Below, one piece after another: positions 61,479 through 64,000 of a stretch of 64,000 bases of DNA (the first letter of the stretch is position 1; each line of letters begins with the position of its first letter). The notes beneath the pieces were generated by a model. That model saw only the letters and a program-made list of their open reading frames with translations, made no database searches and was not told where the DNA came from. A program made the translations under genes and the position numbers. Origin of the DNA: Arcobacter sp. LA11 (lineage in GTDB: Bacteria > Campylobacterota > Campylobacteria > Campylobacterales > Arcobacteraceae); the NCBI RefSeq assembly GCF_001895145.1, contig NZ_BDIR01000005.1:310001-374000 (forward strand). Direction: 5' to 3'.

Positions 61479-63655
61479 TGAAAGATACTAAAGCTAAACA
61501 AAAATTCTTTATATATTTTATTTTAGCCTTAACTATTTCAACATTTCTATCATTTTTTTATATTTCTTTTCCAGGTATACCAAACTCATTTGATAACAAA
61601 TTAAGAGACTACTTATTTCTAATAAGAGGTGAAATACCAACTACTGAAAATGTAATAATCGTTGATATAGATGAAGTATCTTTAAAAGAACTTGGACAAT
61701 GGCCTTGGTCTAGAAATAAAATATCAAAAATAGTAAAAAATTTAACTGATTCAGGAGTGCTTCTTGTAGGCTTTGATATAGTTTTTCCAGAAGAAGATAG
61801 TAGTTCTCCTCATAGAGTATTTGATTATTATAATATCAAAAAAGAAAATATACCAAACTATGATTTAGAATTTGCACAAACAATAGCTAGTACCCCTACT
61901 ATACTTGGATACCAATTTGAATTAGAAAAAGATTCAGAGTTTATTAATAAAACCTTTCCTGAAATTCCAGCAATTTTTATTGAAAAAGATAAAGAAGAAG
62001 ATTCCCAATATTTATTGGAAGCTAAAGGAACTATTTTAAATCTTCCTTTACTACAAAAAAGCTCTTATTCAAGTGGTTTCTTTAACAATGTACCAGACGA
62101 TTCAGGAGTTGTTAGAAGTGTACCTTTAATAATCTCCTACGATGATATTATTTACTCTTCTTTGTCATTAGAGATGTTGAGAGTTTTATCAAATACAAAT
62201 CAGGTTTATATCCAATATAATAAATATGGTGTAGAAAAGATTGTTCTAAAAGATTTAGAAATACCAACAGATAGACATGGAAGAATATTAGTAAACTATA
62301 GGGGAAAAGAAAGAAGCTTCAAATACTATTCAGCTGTAGATATATACAAAAATAAAATAGATAAAAAAGAATTAGAAAATAAAATTGTACTTATAGGAAC
62401 CTCTGCCGCAGGACTTTTAGATTTAAGGTCAACTCCTTTTGAATCTATTTACCCTGGAGTTGAAGTACATGCAAATGTTATAGACAATGTAATTAAAGGT
62501 GATTATATATATAAAACACCTCTAATTGAAGGTATAAATATAGTTATGATATTTGTATTAACAATTCTTGTTACTCTAATACTTACATATACTCCATTTT
62601 GGTTAAATCCATTTATAGTAATATTTTTCCTAACTGGAACGTCTTTTATTATTTATAAAATACTATTTACAGTGGGGATTGTTTTAAATATATTCTTCCC
62701 AATACTTGCTATTTTTGTAGCTTCTGTTTTAACAATCTTATTTGATTATTTTTATGAAATCAAGAAAAAAGAGGCTATAAAAGATAAGTTTGCATCCAAA
62801 GTTTCAAAAGAAGTTATGAATGACCTTCTTAAGGACTTAGATAATAGTAAATTTCAAGCTATTGAAAAAGAAGTAACAGTATTTTTTAGTGATATTAGAA
62901 ATTTCACTAATATATCAGAGCAAATGGATAGTGCAAAAAATCTAATCACATATCTAAATCAATATATGGAACCTATGAGTAATATCATTATAAAATATGA
63001 AGGAACTATAGACAAGTATATTGGTGACTCTATTATGGCATATTGGAATGCTCCTGCAAATGTAGAAAATCATGCAGATAAAGCTCTAAATGCATCGATA
63101 AAACAAATTAATAAATTAAAAGGTTTAAATAAAAAACTAAAAAATGAAAACAAACCACTTATTGATATAGGAATTGGTTTAAATACAGGAACCGCAATTG
63201 TAGGAGAAATGGGAAGTATTGGAAGAAGTGATTATACAGTTATAGGAGACTCAATCAATCTTGGGGCAAGACTAGAATCATTATGTAAATATTATGACTC
63301 AAAAATTAATATCTCTAATTTTACAAAAGATGCTTTAAAAGATGAATATATTTTTAGATTTTTAGATCTTGTAAAAGTAAAAGGGAAAAGTGAGCCAGCT
63401 GAAATCTGGCAAGTTCATGGAAAAGGAAAAGCCCAAAAGAAATTAAAAGAAGAGTTAAGTAAATACCATCAAGCAATAGACTTATACAAAAACTCTAAAT
63501 TTGAAGAAGCACTTAATATTTTTAAAGAACTTGAGGAATATAAAGAAAAAACAAATCAAAACATATATAAAATATACTGTGAACGATGTGAAGAGTTTAT
63601 AAGTTCTCCACCCGAAAATTTCAATGGAATTTATGAACACCATACAAAAAACTAA
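61478..63655 (+). CDS. CHASE2 adenylate cyclase
   Basis: A 725-residue membrane cyclase. An N-terminal transmembrane helix (about 10-30) precedes a periplasmic CHASE2 domain (about 35-345; VIIVDIDEVSLKELGQWPWSR, LVGFDIVFPEEDSS, YPGVEVHANVIDN). Further transmembrane segments follow at about 350-420. The class III cyclase domain (about 460-640) has metal Asp residues in FFSDIRNFT (near 471) and YIGDS (near 514), the ATP-specifying Lys in DKYIGD, Asp in DYTVIGDSINLGARLE (near 584), and the Asn and Arg transition-state residues in the same stretch. These indicate ATP to cAMP. Its ATG overlaps the upstream stop (TAATG). A helical C-terminal tail follows. Confidence 0.9.
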   Translation: MKDTKAKQKFFIYFILALTISTFLSFFYISFPGIPNSFDNKLRDYLFLIRGEIPTTENVIIVDIDEVSLKELGQWPWSRNKISKIVKNLTDSGVLLVGFDIVFPEEDSSSPHRVFDYYNIKKENIPNYDLEFAQTIASTPTILGYQFELEKDSEFINKTFPEIPAIFIEKDKEEDSQYLLEAKGTILNLPLLQKSSYSSGFFNNVPDDSGVVRSVPLIISYDDIIYSSLSLEMLRVLSNTNQVYIQYNKYGVEKIVLKDLEIPTDRHGRILVNYRGKERSFKYYSAVDIYKNKIDKKELENKIVLIGTSAAGLLDLRSTPFESIYPGVEVHANVIDNVIKGDYIYKTPLIEGINIVMIFVLTILVTLILTYTPFWLNPFIVIFFLTGTSFIIYKILFTVGIVLNIFFPILAIFVASVLTILFDYFYEIKKKEAIKDKFASKVSKEVMNDLLKDLDNSKFQAIEKEVTVFFSDIRNFTNISEQMDSAKNLITYLNQYMEPMSNIIIKYEGTIDKYIGDSIMAYWNAPANVENHADKALNASIKQINKLKGLNKKLKNENKPLIDIGIGLNTGTAIVGEMGSIGRSDYTVIGDSINLGARLESLCKYYDSKINISNFTKDALKDEYIFRFLDLVKVKGKSEPAEIWQVHGKGKAQKKLKEELSKYHQAIDLYKNSKFEEALNIFKELEEYKEKTNQNIYKIYCERCEEFISSPPENFNGIYEHHTKN

Positions 63656-63762
63656 AAGATATTAAATATAGTACAAGTACTATAAAAAACAAATCCTACA
63701 TCTTAAGTCATAGTATGTTAGACTATCTAACTAATATACAATTATAGGACTTATAAGCACTC

Positions 63763-64000
63763 ATGGCACTAATAGACTTACAAAACATTTCAAAACAATA
63801 TGACACAAAAATTATTCTAAAAGAAGCAAATTTTACACTTTTACAGGGACAAAAAATTGCTGTTATTGGACAAAATGGACAGGGAAAATCTACTCTATTT
63901 AAAATAATTATGAAACAAATAGAACCAGATGCAGGTATATTATCAATTGACAAATCAATTAAAATTGAAATGCTAGACCAGCAACCAAAATTTTCATCAA
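63763..64000 (+). CDS. ABC-F family ATPase (3' partial)
   Basis: The first 79 residues of an ABC-F protein, running off the right edge. It starts at ATG 63763 with MALIDLQNISKQYDTKIILK, followed by the Walker A motif GQNGQGKST near 36-44 and FKIIMKQIEPDAG. ABC-F proteins carry two ATPase domains without membrane segments and act on the ribosome (EttA, Uup, YheS types), and which subtype this is cannot be seen from the fragment. It begins 107 bases after the cyclase stop, in an intergenic stretch with no other feature that I could find. Confidence 0.88.
   Translation, partial: MALIDLQNISKQYDTKIILKEANFTLLQGQKIAVIGQNGQGKSTLFKIIMKQIEPDAGILSIDKSIKIEMLDQQPKFSS

Noticed and set aside
63656-63762. 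Possible tRNA between the cyclase and ABC-F genes
   Set aside because: No cloverleaf arms or T-loop (GTTCRANNC) sequence could be found.

Overview
The window is AT-rich DNA packed with short-spaced genes on both strands. It looks like a free-living Campylobacterota chromosome of the Arcobacter group. The basis is the protein repertoire (CetB/Aer-like PAS protein, NapG-like ferredoxin, NhaD, SstT, OFA-family transporter, group III truncated haemoglobin, CHASE2 cyclase, HD-GYP protein) together with strong A/T codon bias and AAGGA-type ribosome binding sites. No rRNA, tRNA, CRISPR array, prophage or intact insertion sequence was seen. Genes run off both ends: an L,D-transpeptidase on the left and an ABC-F ATPase on the right.

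Layout. 1-4.3 kb: L,D-transpeptidase, a possible nuclease-fold protein, a lipoprotein with a Cys/His/Asp set, and an SDR reductase. 4.3-9.6 kb: SstT, an OFA transporter, a PAS protein, an rRNA-type methyltransferase and a TSUP transporter. 9.6-14.6 kb: GreB, an FMN-binding glutamate synthase-like protein, then a NapG-like ferredoxin and a five-haem cytochrome, each preceded by an FNR-like box, and SfsA. 14.6-24.2 kb: small membrane proteins, a sugar dehydrogenase-like beta-propeller, a DUF922-like protein with a frameshifted paralogue beside it, a flavoprotein disulfide reductase, a parvulin, hydrolases, an SGNH esterase and a PhoD-like phosphatase. 24.3-26.6 kb: an FNR/DNR-like box, a membrane protein that seems to start at ATT, a truncated haemoglobin, and a dicarboxylate symporter.

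26.6-34.8 kb is a sensory island. An HAF-repeat autotransporter and a REC-GGDEF cyclase lie on the minus strand. A response regulator and a BvgS/EvgS-like hybrid kinase with three periplasmic solute-binding domains are divergent from them. 34.8-45.3 kb holds hydrolases, a NYN protein, a SagB-like protein, and a tandem array of five small secreted two-cysteine proteins. The array is interrupted by a mosaic of gene fragments copied from the neighbouring pentapeptide and hrpB genes. 45.5-50.5 kb: a phospholipase D-family protein, small exported proteins, an NlpC/P60 hydrolase, a structured intergenic element and a solitary AbiGi-like gene. 50.6-58.7 kb: guaA, nhaD, nadB (with a duplicated 3' tail), a previously hidden LptM-like lipoprotein, a DciA-like protein, a YgjP-like metallopeptidase, an aminotransferase and a CDF transporter.

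58.7-63.7 kb holds what I consider the most interesting pair. One protein fuses a class II cyclic-nucleotide phosphodiesterase-like metallo-beta-lactamase domain to GAF and HD-GYP domains. It is translationally coupled (TAATG) to a CHASE2 adenylate cyclase that keeps the catalytic residues I can check. This would place cAMP synthesis, cAMP hydrolysis and c-di-GMP hydrolysis in one operon.
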